Below, piece after piece: positions 1-8,842 of a stretch of 64,000 nucleotides of DNA. Below the pieces are notes generated by a model. The model saw nothing but the letters and a program-made list of their open reading frames with translations. It ran no database searches and was not told where the DNA came from. The translations under genes and the position numbers were made by a program. Position 1 is the first letter of the stretch. Every line of letters starts with the position of its first letter. The stretch lies in the NCBI GenBank assembly GCA_019115985.1, contig DXCN01000040.1, positions 62,001 through 126,000 on the forward strand. Reading direction: 5' to 3'. Origin of the DNA: Candidatus Rothia avicola (lineage in GTDB: Bacteria > Actinomycetota > Actinomycetes > Actinomycetales > Micrococcaceae).

Positions 1-70
1 CGGAGTTAAGACGGTAATTATCCGTTGAGATCTGATAGATACCATCGGCAATTTCAAGAGTTCTAGCCAT
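1..70 (-). CDS. Partial CDS, N-terminus of a protein starting MARTLEIADGIYQISTDNYRLNS; possibly MBL-fold hydrolase
   Basis: Reverse-strand ATG at 70, open to the window edge. The ADGIYQISTDNYRLNS style resembles MBL-fold N-termini, but only 23 codons are visible. Confidence 0.4.
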   Translation of the reverse strand, partial: MARTLEIADGIYQISTDNYRLNS

Positions 71-226
71 ACTCTCTAAGGTACTGGACTCCGGCAGGTG
101 AGCAGCCTGTTTAAACCCCACTTACGGGGTTATTTCTTGCCACACTGCACTTTTTGACGGTTCTCTGCCTACTCAGCGCAACCTTCTGTCATATTGCAAA
201 AGCCTGTGAGCTACTAGACTAGAGGG

Positions 227-1210
227 GTGATATCTTCTACTTCCTCCCCCGTTTCGCCCCCGTCCGCTCCCCTGCCCTGCGGCCGCTATGCGCCCTCCCC
301 CTCCGGTGACCTGCACCTGGGTAACCTGCGCACCGCCCTACTGGCCTGGATGATGGCCCGCACCGCGGGGGGCCGGTTTGTGATGCGGGTGGAGGATTTA
401 GACCGGGTCAAGAAGGGGGCGGCAGAGCGCCAGCTGGCCGACCTTGCCGCCCTGGGCATCGACTGGGATGGGGAGGTGCTCTACCAGTCCACCCGCCTGG
501 ATGCCTATGCGGACGCCCTTACCCGCCTGCGAGAGGCAGGGCTAGTTTACGAGTGCTACTGCACCCGCAAAGAAATTCAGGAGACCTCCAGCGCCCCGCA
601 CGGCGCCCCCGGTGCCTACCCCGGCACCTGCCGCAACCTCACCGAGGCCGAACGGGCCGAGCGCAGGGCGCTGAGGCCGGCGTCCTTGCGCCTGAAAGCC
701 CAGGTGAGCGAATGGACTGTCACCGACCGTTTCGCCGGGGAATACACCGACGCTGTGGACGATTTTGTGCTGGTGCGGGCTGACGGGGTCTACGCCTACA
801 ACCTGGTGTGTGTGGTTGATGACGACTACCAGGGGGTCACCGAGGTAGTGCGCGGCGATGACCTGCTGCCCTCTGCTCCCCGCCAGGCCTATCTAGCTCA
901 CCTATTGGGGTTGCAGGTGCCCACCTACGCCCATGTCCCCCTGGCCCTCAACGTCGAGGGCAAGCGCCTAGCTAAACGGGACGGGGCCGTGACCCTTGCT
1001 GAGCTCACCGCCGCCGGGGTCAGTACCGACCACATCATACGCATGATTGCTGCCTCTATTCCCCTGCCCCCGCTTACCGGGGCGGGCGAGGCCGGCCCCC
1101 ACCTGCCCGAAACCGCCGCTGAGATGCTCTCTGTCTTCAGCCCAGACCGTATCAAACAGGCCCCCTGGACGGTGGTAGACCCGCTGCTTGAAAGCACCTG
1201 CGGGCTTTAG
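227..1210 (+). CDS. gluQ: Glutamyl-Q tRNA(Asp) synthetase
   Basis: GRYAPSPSGDLHLGNLRTALLAW class I aaRS signature, CYCTRKEI Cys motif, KRLAKRDGAVTL KMSKS-like motif, no anticodon-binding domain. Confidence 0.92.
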   Translation: MISSTSSPVSPPSAPLPCGRYAPSPSGDLHLGNLRTALLAWMMARTAGGRFVMRVEDLDRVKKGAAERQLADLAALGIDWDGEVLYQSTRLDAYADALTRLREAGLVYECYCTRKEIQETSSAPHGAPGAYPGTCRNLTEAERAERRALRPASLRLKAQVSEWTVTDRFAGEYTDAVDDFVLVRADGVYAYNLVCVVDDDYQGVTEVVRGDDLLPSAPRQAYLAHLLGLQVPTYAHVPLALNVEGKRLAKRDGAVTLAELTAAGVSTDHIIRMIAASIPLPPLTGAGEAGPHLPETAAEMLSVFSPDRIKQAPWTVVDPLLESTCGL

Positions 1211-1218
1211 GGGGCGCT

Positions 1219-2157
1219 GTGAACCTCGCTGATCGCATACCGGCCGAGCGTCGGGGCACCGCTGCCCTGTTTCTGATCCTCACTGGCTCCCTGGGTATTC
1301 AGATTTCAGCTGCGATTGTCTCGGTGCTCTTTGCTAGCGTTGGCCCCACCCAGGTCGCCGCCCTGCGTGCCCTGATTGCCGCTGTAGTCCTGTGGACGCT
1401 GGTTCGCCCTAATCCCCTTGCCCTGCGGCGGCGGGACCTTCCCCAGGTGCTGGTCTACGGGCTGGTGCTGACCCTGATGAGCGTCTGTTTCTACAACGCG
1501 GTGCACCATATTCCTTTGGGTGTAGCGGTAACCTTTGAATACCTGGGTGCCTTTGTGGTGGCCCTGCTCGGTGTGCGGCGCCTGCGCGATGTGCTCATTG
1601 CCTTTTTCGCTCTGGCCGGGGTCGTCATGATTGCCGGGCCTACACTCGCGGGGGACGCCCACCCTATCGGCTTTATCTGGGCCCTCGGGTCAGCCGCCTC
1701 GATGGCCGGCTACACCATCTTCTCGGCCCGCATGGGTTCAGCATCTGACGCAACCAGCGGCCTGCGCGGCACCACCATGTCCCTGGCTTTTTCGGCTCTC
1801 ATCCAGCTGCCCCTGTCGGTGCCCACCATGGCGATGCTGGACGCGGACGCCTGGTTCAAGCTGGCTCTCTCCGCCATCGTGGGCGTAGCCCTTGCCTATT
1901 CTGCCGATAATATCGCAGGGCAGCTGACCAGCGCCGCCGTCATCGGGGTGCTTTTCTCCATCGACCCTGTTGTAGGGGCCATCGTGGGTACCTTCATGCT
2001 GGGCGAGGTGCTCTCTGCCTGGTCTTACCTGGGCATTGTACTGATCGCCACCTCCGGTGCCTACATCGTCTGGCGCACTAACAGGTCAGCCATCGCGGTA
2101 ACACTGCATACATCGGCTCTACCCGTGATAGATTCGCGTACCCAGGGGCATCCTTAA
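1219..2157 (+). CDS. EamA/DMT family exporter (RhtA-like)
   Basis: About 10 hydrophobic helices, two EamA-like halves (EYLGAFVVALLG; SIDPVVGAIVGTFMLGE). Confidence 0.85.
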   Translation: MNLADRIPAERRGTAALFLILTGSLGIQISAAIVSVLFASVGPTQVAALRALIAAVVLWTLVRPNPLALRRRDLPQVLVYGLVLTLMSVCFYNAVHHIPLGVAVTFEYLGAFVVALLGVRRLRDVLIAFFALAGVVMIAGPTLAGDAHPIGFIWALGSAASMAGYTIFSARMGSASDATSGLRGTTMSLAFSALIQLPLSVPTMAMLDADAWFKLALSAIVGVALAYSADNIAGQLTSAAVIGVLFSIDPVVGAIVGTFMLGEVLSAWSYLGIVLIATSGAYIVWRTNRSAIAVTLHTSALPVIDSRTQGHP

Positions 2158-2382
2158 GAAAAGCTCACCGGTTTTACACACCGATTCTAAATAGCTTCAG
2201 GCAGCGAGATAGTGTCAACCAGACCCCCAGGGTGTAAGCTAACGCACAGACCAAAACCTGCATGCGGGAAGATAGCTCAAGTAATCTAAACAAGATACTT
2301 TAGAGAAACTGCACAAAGGGGAAGGTACACCGAGGCACCCACCCCAACCCGCACGTCCTTACCCACAACCCAAGGGGAGCTC

Positions 2383-3882
2383 ATGAGCAACACCACCTAC
2401 CAGCTGATAGCCCTGGCTATCTACTTCACCGTCATGGTCGGCATTGGCATCTGGGCCAAGTCCAAGAACAATAGCCTCGACGACTATGTGCTCGGCGGGC
2501 GCTCCCTCTCCCCCACTGCGGCAGCCCTGTCAGCGGGCGCCTCAGACATGTCGGGCTGGCTCCTCATGGGCCTGCCCGGCGCCCTCTACATCACCGGCCT
2601 GGCTGAAGCCTGGATTGCCATCGGCCTAGCTGCCGGCGCCTGGCTCAACTGGAAGTTCGTAGCACCCCGCCTACGCGCCTACACCGAGGTCTCCCGCAAC
2701 TCGGTGACCGTCCCCTCCTTCTTCCACAACCGCCTGCGCGACCCCCGTGGCATCATCCGTATTTTCGCTGCCCTAGTCATCCTGATTTTCTTCACCTTCT
2801 ATGTCTCTTCCGGCATGGTCGCCGGCGGTGTCTTCTTCCAGTCCTCCTTCGGCGGTAACTACCACACCGGCATGCTACTGGTCGCCGGTATCACCGTCGC
2901 CTACACCCTCTTCGGCGGCTTCCTAGGGGCAACCTACACCGACGTTGTCCAGGGCCTGCTCATGCTGACCGCCCTCATCGTCCTGCCGATTATGGCCCTG
3001 GTTTACGTCGGCGGATTCTCCGGCCTTGAAACCACCATCGAATCCGTCAACCCTAACGCCCTCTCCCTCTTTGCGGGCACCACCCTACTGGGTATTCTTT
3101 CCTCAGCCGCCTGGGGTCTGGGCTACTTCGGCCAGCCCCACATCATCGTGCGCTTTATGGGTCTGCGCTCAGCCCAGGACGCCACCGCCGGCCGCCGCAT
3201 CGGCATCACCTGGATGATTGCCACCCTGGTCGGTGCCATGAGCGCCGGTCTCATCGGCATCGCCTACTTTGCCCGCCACCCCGAAGCTACTCTGACCGAC
3301 ACCACCAACGCCGAATCGGTCTTCCTGGATATGTCCCAGATTCTGCTCCACCCCCTCCTGGCCGGGTTCGTGCTGGCAGCGGTGCTGGCGGCCATCATGT
3401 CGACCCTTTCCTCCCAGCTAATTGTCTGCTCCTCAGCCCTGGCCGAAGACCTCTACAAGCTCACCAGCGGTGGCAAGGAACTCTCAGACGCCAAGGGCCT
3501 CTGGCTGGGCCGCGCGGGCGTGCTGGTTGTCTCTGTCATCGCAGGTCTGCTGGCCTGGAACCCCGACTCCTCCGTGCTCTCCCTGGTCTCCTTCGCCTGG
3601 GCAGGCTTCGGCGCAGCCTTCGGTCCCATCGTGATTCTCTCCCTCTACTGGCGCAAGCTCACCGCACTCGGTGCCGTAGCGGGTATGGTGGCAGGCACCA
3701 TCACCGTCTTCGTCTGGGGCTACAACGAAGTGCTCTCGGGCTACATGTACGAGATTGTGCCCGGCTTCCTGGTCAACCTGCTCTTTGCCTACCTGATGTC
3801 GGTTGCCACCTACAGGGGTGACTCCGCCGCCGCCCGCGAAATCAACGAAGAGTTCGACCGCGCCGTGGAACTCTCCCGCTAG
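2383..3882 (+). CDS. putP: Sodium/proline symporter (SSS family)
   Basis: DYVLGGRSLSPTAAALSAGASDMSGWLLMGLPGALY and GLGYFGQPHIIVRFMG motifs of PutP; SD aagggg before ATG. Confidence 0.92.
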   Translation: MSNTTYQLIALAIYFTVMVGIGIWAKSKNNSLDDYVLGGRSLSPTAAALSAGASDMSGWLLMGLPGALYITGLAEAWIAIGLAAGAWLNWKFVAPRLRAYTEVSRNSVTVPSFFHNRLRDPRGIIRIFAALVILIFFTFYVSSGMVAGGVFFQSSFGGNYHTGMLLVAGITVAYTLFGGFLGATYTDVVQGLLMLTALIVLPIMALVYVGGFSGLETTIESVNPNALSLFAGTTLLGILSSAAWGLGYFGQPHIIVRFMGLRSAQDATAGRRIGITWMIATLVGAMSAGLIGIAYFARHPEATLTDTTNAESVFLDMSQILLHPLLAGFVLAAVLAAIMSTLSSQLIVCSSALAEDLYKLTSGGKELSDAKGLWLGRAGVLVVSVIAGLLAWNPDSSVLSLVSFAWAGFGAAFGPIVILSLYWRKLTALGAVAGMVAGTITVFVWGYNEVLSGYMYEIVPGFLVNLLFAYLMSVATYRGDSAAAREINEEFDRAVELSR

Positions 3883-3916
3883 TAGCTTCGCCTAAGTCAG
3901 GGCGCCGCACTCCACT

Positions 3917-3936
3917 CCCCTGCCTGTAGGCAGGGG
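3917..3936 (+). terminator. Strong hairpin after putP (CCCCTGCC-tgta-GGCAGGGG)
   Basis: 8-bp perfect arms with a 4-nt loop; no clear U-tract. Confidence 0.4.
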
Positions 3937-4072
3937 CGCTGGGGGCGGCGTCCGTCCTTTTCTGCGCCGAGTGTCGTCAAAAGCTTCATCTGCGCGTGCA
4001 TTGAAGGCGCAGATGAAACTTTCAATTACACACAAGGAACCAGCCCGGGCACCCCTGGGTAGACTGGTGGCT

Positions 4073-5026
4073 ATGACTAACGAACTTCCTGCCAAGGTTT
4101 CTGATATTTTCGACCCCCACCAGTGGCGCCTGGTTGAGGGCTTTGAGGACCTGACCGACATCACCTACCACCGTCAGGTGGAGCGCGACGAAGCCGGTGA
4201 GATTCTGCGAGATCTGCCGACCGTCCGCATCGCTTTTGACCGGCCCGAGGTGCGCAACGCCTTCCGTCCGCACACCGTCGATGAGCTCTACCGGGTGCTG
4301 GATCATGCCCGTATGACCTCCAACGTGGGCACCGTGCTGCTGACCGGCAACGGCCCCTCTGCCAAGGACGGCGGCTGGGCCTTCTGCTCCGGCGGCGACC
4401 AGCGCATTCGCGGCCGCGACGGCTACCGCTACGCCGAGGGTGAGACCCGCGATTCGATTGACCCGGCTCGCGCAGGCCGTCTACACATTCTGGAGGTACA
4501 GCGCCTGATTCGCACCATGCCCAAGGTAGTCATCGCCCTGGTCTCGGGCTGGGCGGCCGGTGGCGGCCACTCCCTGCACGTGGTGGCCGACCTGACCATT
4601 GCCTCTGAGGAGTACGGAAAGTTCAAGCAGACCGACGCGACCGTAGGGTCCTTTGACGCCGGCTACGGCTCTGCCCTTCTGGCCCGCCAGGTGGGCCAGA
4701 AGTTTGCCCGCGAGATTTTCTTCCTGGCTAAGGAGTACGACGCTCAGCGTATGTACGAGATGGGTGCTGTGAATGACGTGGTGCCCCACTCCGAGCTGGA
4801 GACCAAGGGCCTGGAATACGCGGCCCATATTGCCCGCCAGTCTCCCCAGGCAATTCGTATGCTCAAGTTCGCTTTCAACCTTCCGGACGACGGCATGGTC
4901 GGCCAGCAGGTCTTTGCCGGCGAGGCCACCCGCATGGCCTACATGACCGACGAGGCCGTCGAGGGCCGCGACGCTTTCCTTGAGAAGCGCGACCCCAACT
5001 GGGAGAACTACCCCTACTACTTCTAG
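4073..5026 (+). CDS. menB: 1,4-dihydroxy-2-naphthoyl-CoA synthase
   Basis: Crotonase fold with MenB motifs (FCSGGDQRIRGRDGYRYAEG, GWAAGGGHSLHVVADLTIAS, C-terminal FLEKRDPNWENYPYYF). ATG at 4073 preferred over the 3971 GTG of the track; TAGACT lies 7 nt upstream. Confidence 0.94.
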   Translation: MTNELPAKVSDIFDPHQWRLVEGFEDLTDITYHRQVERDEAGEILRDLPTVRIAFDRPEVRNAFRPHTVDELYRVLDHARMTSNVGTVLLTGNGPSAKDGGWAFCSGGDQRIRGRDGYRYAEGETRDSIDPARAGRLHILEVQRLIRTMPKVVIALVSGWAAGGGHSLHVVADLTIASEEYGKFKQTDATVGSFDAGYGSALLARQVGQKFAREIFFLAKEYDAQRMYEMGAVNDVVPHSELETKGLEYAAHIARQSPQAIRMLKFAFNLPDDGMVGQQVFAGEATRMAYMTDEAVEGRDAFLEKRDPNWENYPYYF

Positions 5027-5073
5027 CCGCCCACCGGCGTCCGCGCACCCGGCTCAGAGCCGCGCAGACTCAG

Positions 5074-5133
5074 TGCCCACCAGAATCTCGTACTGCCCAC
5101 CCCGCTCGTGGGCATCACGAGAGTCTGGTGGGC
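5074..5133 (+). terminator. Large multi-tier hairpin after menB
   Basis: GCCCACCAGA...TCTGGTGGGC with inner CTCGT/ACGAG and GCCCAC/GTGGGC, followed by tttc. Confidence 0.6.
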
Positions 5134-5156
5134 TTTCGCCCCCTAAGCAAAAAGTA

Positions 5157-5202
5157 GGACGCCCCGCCCCACCTTCTCCACGGAAGGTAGGGCGGGGCGT
5201 CC
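5157..5202. terminator. Second, bidirectional hairpin (GGACGCCCCGCCC...GGGCGGGGCGTCC)
   Basis: 13-bp arms plus inner ACCTT/AAGGT, in the convergent gap between menB and the 5220 ORF. Confidence 0.65.
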
Positions 5203-5219
5203 TTGTGCTCGGTCCGGGG

Positions 5220-5447
5220 CTAGGCCTCAGGGCCTGCCATGCGCCGGTCAGCCTTGCGGTTGTCGATAGCGCGTTCTTCGAACTCCAGCTCGATGATGCG
5301 CAGCTTGTTCTTGCGGTGCCAGGTCAGTAGCACGTTAACCAGAAAGACCACAAAAACCAGCATGAAGACCAGGTAGGCCAGGCCAATCACAGAAAGAACA
5401 GTCTCCCCGGCGGTGGGCACCAGCGGGTTGGTAGCAAGTACAGTCAT
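5220..5447 (-). CDS. Small single-pass membrane protein, 75 aa, unknown function
   Basis: Hydrophobic segment LAYLVFMLVFVVFLVNVLLTW followed by a basic HRKNKLRIIELEFEERA tail; GGGAG SD-like sequence upstream of ATG. Confidence 0.65.
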   Translation of the reverse strand: MTVLATNPLVPTAGETVLSVIGLAYLVFMLVFVVFLVNVLLTWHRKNKLRIIELEFEERAIDNRKADRRMAGPEA

Positions 5448-5459
5448 GGTTTACGCTCC

Positions 5460-5627
5460 CTAATCAGGCTTGCCCGCAGCGTTCTCACCGAGCCCTAGGC
5501 GCTTACGAATCACCCGAATCTCGGTCTTATTTTTCTTGTGAAACCCCAGCAGCACTACGAAGAAGAGCACCAGCAGAGCCAGGTACAGTAACAAAAGCGC
5601 GATTTCGACGCCGGTGACCTCAAGCAT
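5460..5627 (-). CDS. Small single-pass membrane protein, 55 aa (MLEVTGVEIALLLLYLALLVLFFVVLLGFHKKNKTEIRVIRKRLGLGENAAGKPD), not in ORF track
   Basis: ATG 5627, TAG 5460, AGGAG SD upstream (taggagccaccccATG). The TM plus HKKNK pattern matches the adjacent 5220-5447 product. Confidence 0.65.
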   Translation of the reverse strand: MLEVTGVEIALLLLYLALLVLFFVVLLGFHKKNKTEIRVIRKRLGLGENAAGKPD

Positions 5628-5732
5628 GGGGTGGCTCCTATCTCGACCTTAAGAAGCAGAAGGTGTCACCCACAAGATTACCAAGTAGGCATACTATCTG
5701 GCAATAATCACCAGGCGTAGACTAAAAGAGCC

Positions 5733-7001
5733 ATGACACTAGATTCCCTTAGCCCGCTTCCCGCACCCGCCCTGCCCGGGCCGGGAAGCGCCGTCCACGT
5801 CGGAGCAGACCAGCCCGCCGCCTGCCCTGCCCAGCAGGTCGCTGAAGCCCTGCACACTTTCAGCACCCGCTTTACAGAGCTAGATAAGGGTCAGGACGCC
5901 CCCGCCCTGCTCGTTACGACCAGCGGCTCCACCGGTACCCCCAAACAGACGGTGCTTTCCACCTCAGCATTACGTGCTTCGGCCCAGGGCACAGAAACAG
6001 CTACCGGGACAAGCAGCGCCCAGTGGCTCCTGGCCCTGCCCCTACAGTATATTGCCGGGGCGCAGGTGGTAGCGAGGTCGGCCCTGGCAGGTACCGTCCC
6101 TGTCCTGACCGATTCAGTCAGCGAGGGCACCCGCTTTACGGCCCAGGATTTCGTCAGCTCCACCGAAAAGCTCTCAGCCCCGCAGCGGCTGGTTTCCCTG
6201 GTACCCACCCAGCTACACCGCCTGCTAGAAACCCAGGAGGGCTCCCTCCGCGAAGAAACCCTCGCGGCCCTGCGTTCTTTCTCCGCAATTCTGCTGGGCG
6301 GGGCACCGGCCAGCGCCGACCTCATCGCAAGCGCCCGCGCCCTAGCACTGCCCGTAGTGCGCACCTACGGGTCGGCTGAAACGGCCGGGGGCTGCGTCTA
6401 CGAGGGCAAGCCGTTGCCGGGCGTCCGCGTGCAGATAGAAACCGATGCCGCCGACCCACAAGCCCCCGGGCGCATCTGGCTGGGCGGGCCGACCATCGCC
6501 AGCGGCTACGCCAACGATAGCGAGCGCACCGCCGCCCACTTCTTTGTAGACGGTCAGGGAACCCGCTGGTACCGCACCGACGATCTGGGCACCCAAGACC
6601 TGCGCACCGGAACCCTCACCGTAGCGGGCCGCGCCGACGACGTACTCATTTCCGGCGGTATCAAAACCAGCGCGGCAGCCGTAGCTACCGCCCTCGAAAG
6701 TCACCCGGCCGTGCGCGAGGCCCTGGTGGCCGGGGTTCCAGATGCCCGCTGGGGTACCGCTATCACCGCCGCCGTCACCCTGGTGGCGGGCAACAGCGCA
6801 CGCACTTCTGAGCTTGCGGACACCCTCCCCCAGCTGGTGGCAGAAAAGCTGGGGACAGCGTCCGCCCCCAAACTCGTTAAGGTGCTCCCTGAGCTGCCGA
6901 CTCTTCCCACAGGCAAGCCTGACCGGCGAGCCGTCCAGGCGCTCCTTGCCGAAGCCTGGAAAGCCCAGTCGGCGAACCGAGGCAGGTCACGCGGCCACTA
7001 G
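5733..7001 (+). CDS. menE: o-succinylbenzoate--CoA ligase (AMP-binding)
   Basis: LLVTTSGSTGTPKQTVLS (A3 motif), RTYGSAETAGGCVYEG, WYRTDDLG, PTLPTGKPDRRAVQ; between menB and menA. Confidence 0.9.
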   Translation: MTLDSLSPLPAPALPGPGSAVHVGADQPAACPAQQVAEALHTFSTRFTELDKGQDAPALLVTTSGSTGTPKQTVLSTSALRASAQGTETATGTSSAQWLLALPLQYIAGAQVVARSALAGTVPVLTDSVSEGTRFTAQDFVSSTEKLSAPQRLVSLVPTQLHRLLETQEGSLREETLAALRSFSAILLGGAPASADLIASARALALPVVRTYGSAETAGGCVYEGKPLPGVRVQIETDAADPQAPGRIWLGGPTIASGYANDSERTAAHFFVDGQGTRWYRTDDLGTQDLRTGTLTVAGRADDVLISGGIKTSAAAVATALESHPAVREALVAGVPDARWGTAITAAVTLVAGNSARTSELADTLPQLVAEKLGTASAPKLVKVLPELPTLPTGKPDRRAVQALLAEAWKAQSANRGRSRGH

Positions 7002-7091
7002 CGGGCACCCACCGCTAAAAAGTGAGAGAATGGTGTGTATTTGTGGCGTAGCGACGCCACATCGAAACTTGGGTTGATAAGGAGCACAACA

Positions 7092-8009
7092 GTGGCAACG
7101 GTTGCACAGTGGATTGAAGGGGCGCGTCTGCGCACGCTCCCCTTGGCGGCAGCTCCTATCATTGCTGGTTCTGCGGCCGCCTACGAGGTGCACCAGTTCA
7201 AGCCTGTTCGTGCCCTACTGGCCTTTCTCGTGGCCTTCTTCTTGCAGGTGGGCGTCAACTACGCCAACGACTACTCCGATGGGATTAAGGGCACGGACGA
7301 GGTTCGCGTGGGCCCCCTGCGCCTGGTCGGCTCGGGCATGGCCAAGCCCTCCCAGGTGAAGATGGCGGCCTTTATCTGCTTCGGCCTGGCTGGTTTGAGC
7401 GGGCTGGCCCTGATTATGCTCTCGCAGCAGTGGTGGTTCCTGGCCATCGGTGCCTCGGCTGTGCTGGCTGCCTGGGGTTACACCGGCGGCAAGCACCCCT
7501 ACGGTTACATGGGCCTGGGCGATATTTTCGTCTTTATCTACTTTGGCCTGGTCGCCACCCTGGGCACCATGTTTACCCAGAGCAACCAGTTGACCCTGAG
7601 CTCCTGGGCCTTCGCCGTAGCCCTGGGGCTGTTCTCCTGTGCCCTGCTGATGGCTAATAACGTACGCGATATTCCCACCGATATTGAGGCGGGTAAGAAA
7701 ACCCTGGCTGTACGCCTGGGCGACCGGGCTTCGCGCATCACCTACGCCCTAGAGATGGGCCTGGGCCTGGCCCTGACCGCCCTGCTGGTTCCGCAGAACC
7801 CCTGGTACGCTCTGGCCTTTATTCTGATTGGTCCGGTGGTGCACTCGGCCCTGGTGGTGCTCTCGGGCGCCCTGGGCCGCGACCTGATTCCGGTGCTTAA
7901 GCAGGCTGGCATCATTGCCCTCATTTATTCACTGCTCATTGCCCTGGCGGTAGCCCTGCACCCGCTTGAAATCTTTGCTGAGCGGGCTACCGTCTTTACC
8001 GGCTACTAA
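7092..8009 (+). CDS. menA: 1,4-dihydroxy-2-naphthoate polyprenyltransferase
   Basis: UbiA/MenA motifs VNYANDYSDGIKGTDE and NNVRDIPTDIEAGKKTLAVRLG. GTG at 7092 preferred over 7035. Confidence 0.93.
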   Translation: MATVAQWIEGARLRTLPLAAAPIIAGSAAAYEVHQFKPVRALLAFLVAFFLQVGVNYANDYSDGIKGTDEVRVGPLRLVGSGMAKPSQVKMAAFICFGLAGLSGLALIMLSQQWWFLAIGASAVLAAWGYTGGKHPYGYMGLGDIFVFIYFGLVATLGTMFTQSNQLTLSSWAFAVALGLFSCALLMANNVRDIPTDIEAGKKTLAVRLGDRASRITYALEMGLGLALTALLVPQNPWYALAFILIGPVVHSALVVLSGALGRDLIPVLKQAGIIALIYSLLIALAVALHPLEIFAERATVFTGY

Positions 8010-8290
8010 AGGCCCTGGCTGCGGCGGGCTGCTTCGTCCAGCTCGTCTTCAATCGCCTGGTTTTCGTCTTCTAGGCTCGTTTTCTTGGGCTTATTCTTAC
8101 GGCGGATCATCCGGTTAAAGTCGGCGGCTGCGGCGTCGTGCAGGCGGGGGAAGGCCAGGTAGCAGATGGCGAATCCGATGAGCGCGCCGAAGATGATGGC
8201 CAGGATAAAGCCCACGCCAAAGTAGTAGGAGGCGAAGAAGGCGGCAGCTGAGAACAGCAGGCGGAGCAGGGAGTACTTCAGAAAATTCAC
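8006..8290 (-). CDS. DUF4229-like two-helix membrane protein
   Basis: MNFLKYSLLRLLFSAAAFFASYYFGVGFILAIIFGALIGFAICYLAFPRLHDAAAADF; family usually found near menA in Actinobacteria. Confidence 0.7.
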   Translation of the reverse strand: MNFLKYSLLRLLFSAAAFFASYYFGVGFILAIIFGALIGFAICYLAFPRLHDAAAADFNRMIRRKNKPKKTSLEDENQAIEDELDEAARRSQGL

Positions 8291-8407
8291 CCCTTCATTC
8301 TACCCAACCCACTGCGGGCAGGGTCTGCGCGGCGGGCGTCTGCTCAGCTGGCACGCTGTGAGCGCACAAAGCGGGGTGAGCGGGCCTGTTCATGGAAAAA
8401 TGGGGGT

Positions 8408-8842
8408 ATGGGTAGAGCTATTTTGATTATTGGCGGCGCCGCTCTTCTGCTGGGCGTGTGGATTTATTCGATTCTGGATGCCGCCCAGACCGACCGTTTG
8501 CGCGTTCGCACCCTGCCCAAGGGGGCCTGGCTTGCTGTGCTGGTGCTCTTTCCGTTGCTGGGGTCGGTGCTGTGGTTTTGGCTGGGGCGGCCGCGCGGGT
8601 CGCGTCACGGGTCTTTTGGGGCGCCTGTTGCTAAACCGCCGGTGGCTCCCGATGATGACCCTGAGTTTTTGAAGTTCCTTGAGGCCCGGGCCCGGCGTGA
8701 GCGCCAGGACGCCGAGTGGCAGCAGCGCAAGAACCGTAAGGACGCCGGTGGGCAGGGCCCTGCCCCTGGCAAGCAGGCCCCCGGGCAGGGCGACGGTGCT
8801 ACCGGCCCCACCGACGATAAGGATCGCCCAGGGTCAGATTGA
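8408..8842 (+). CDS. PLDc_N domain membrane protein
   Basis: WIYSILDAAQTDRLRVRTLPKGAWLAVLVLFPLLGSVLWFWLGRPRG is a typical PLDc_N module. Confidence 0.8.
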   Translation: MGRAILIIGGAALLLGVWIYSILDAAQTDRLRVRTLPKGAWLAVLVLFPLLGSVLWFWLGRPRGSRHGSFGAPVAKPPVAPDDDPEFLKFLEARARRERQDAEWQQRKNRKDAGGQGPAPGKQAPGQGDGATGPTDDKDRPGSD

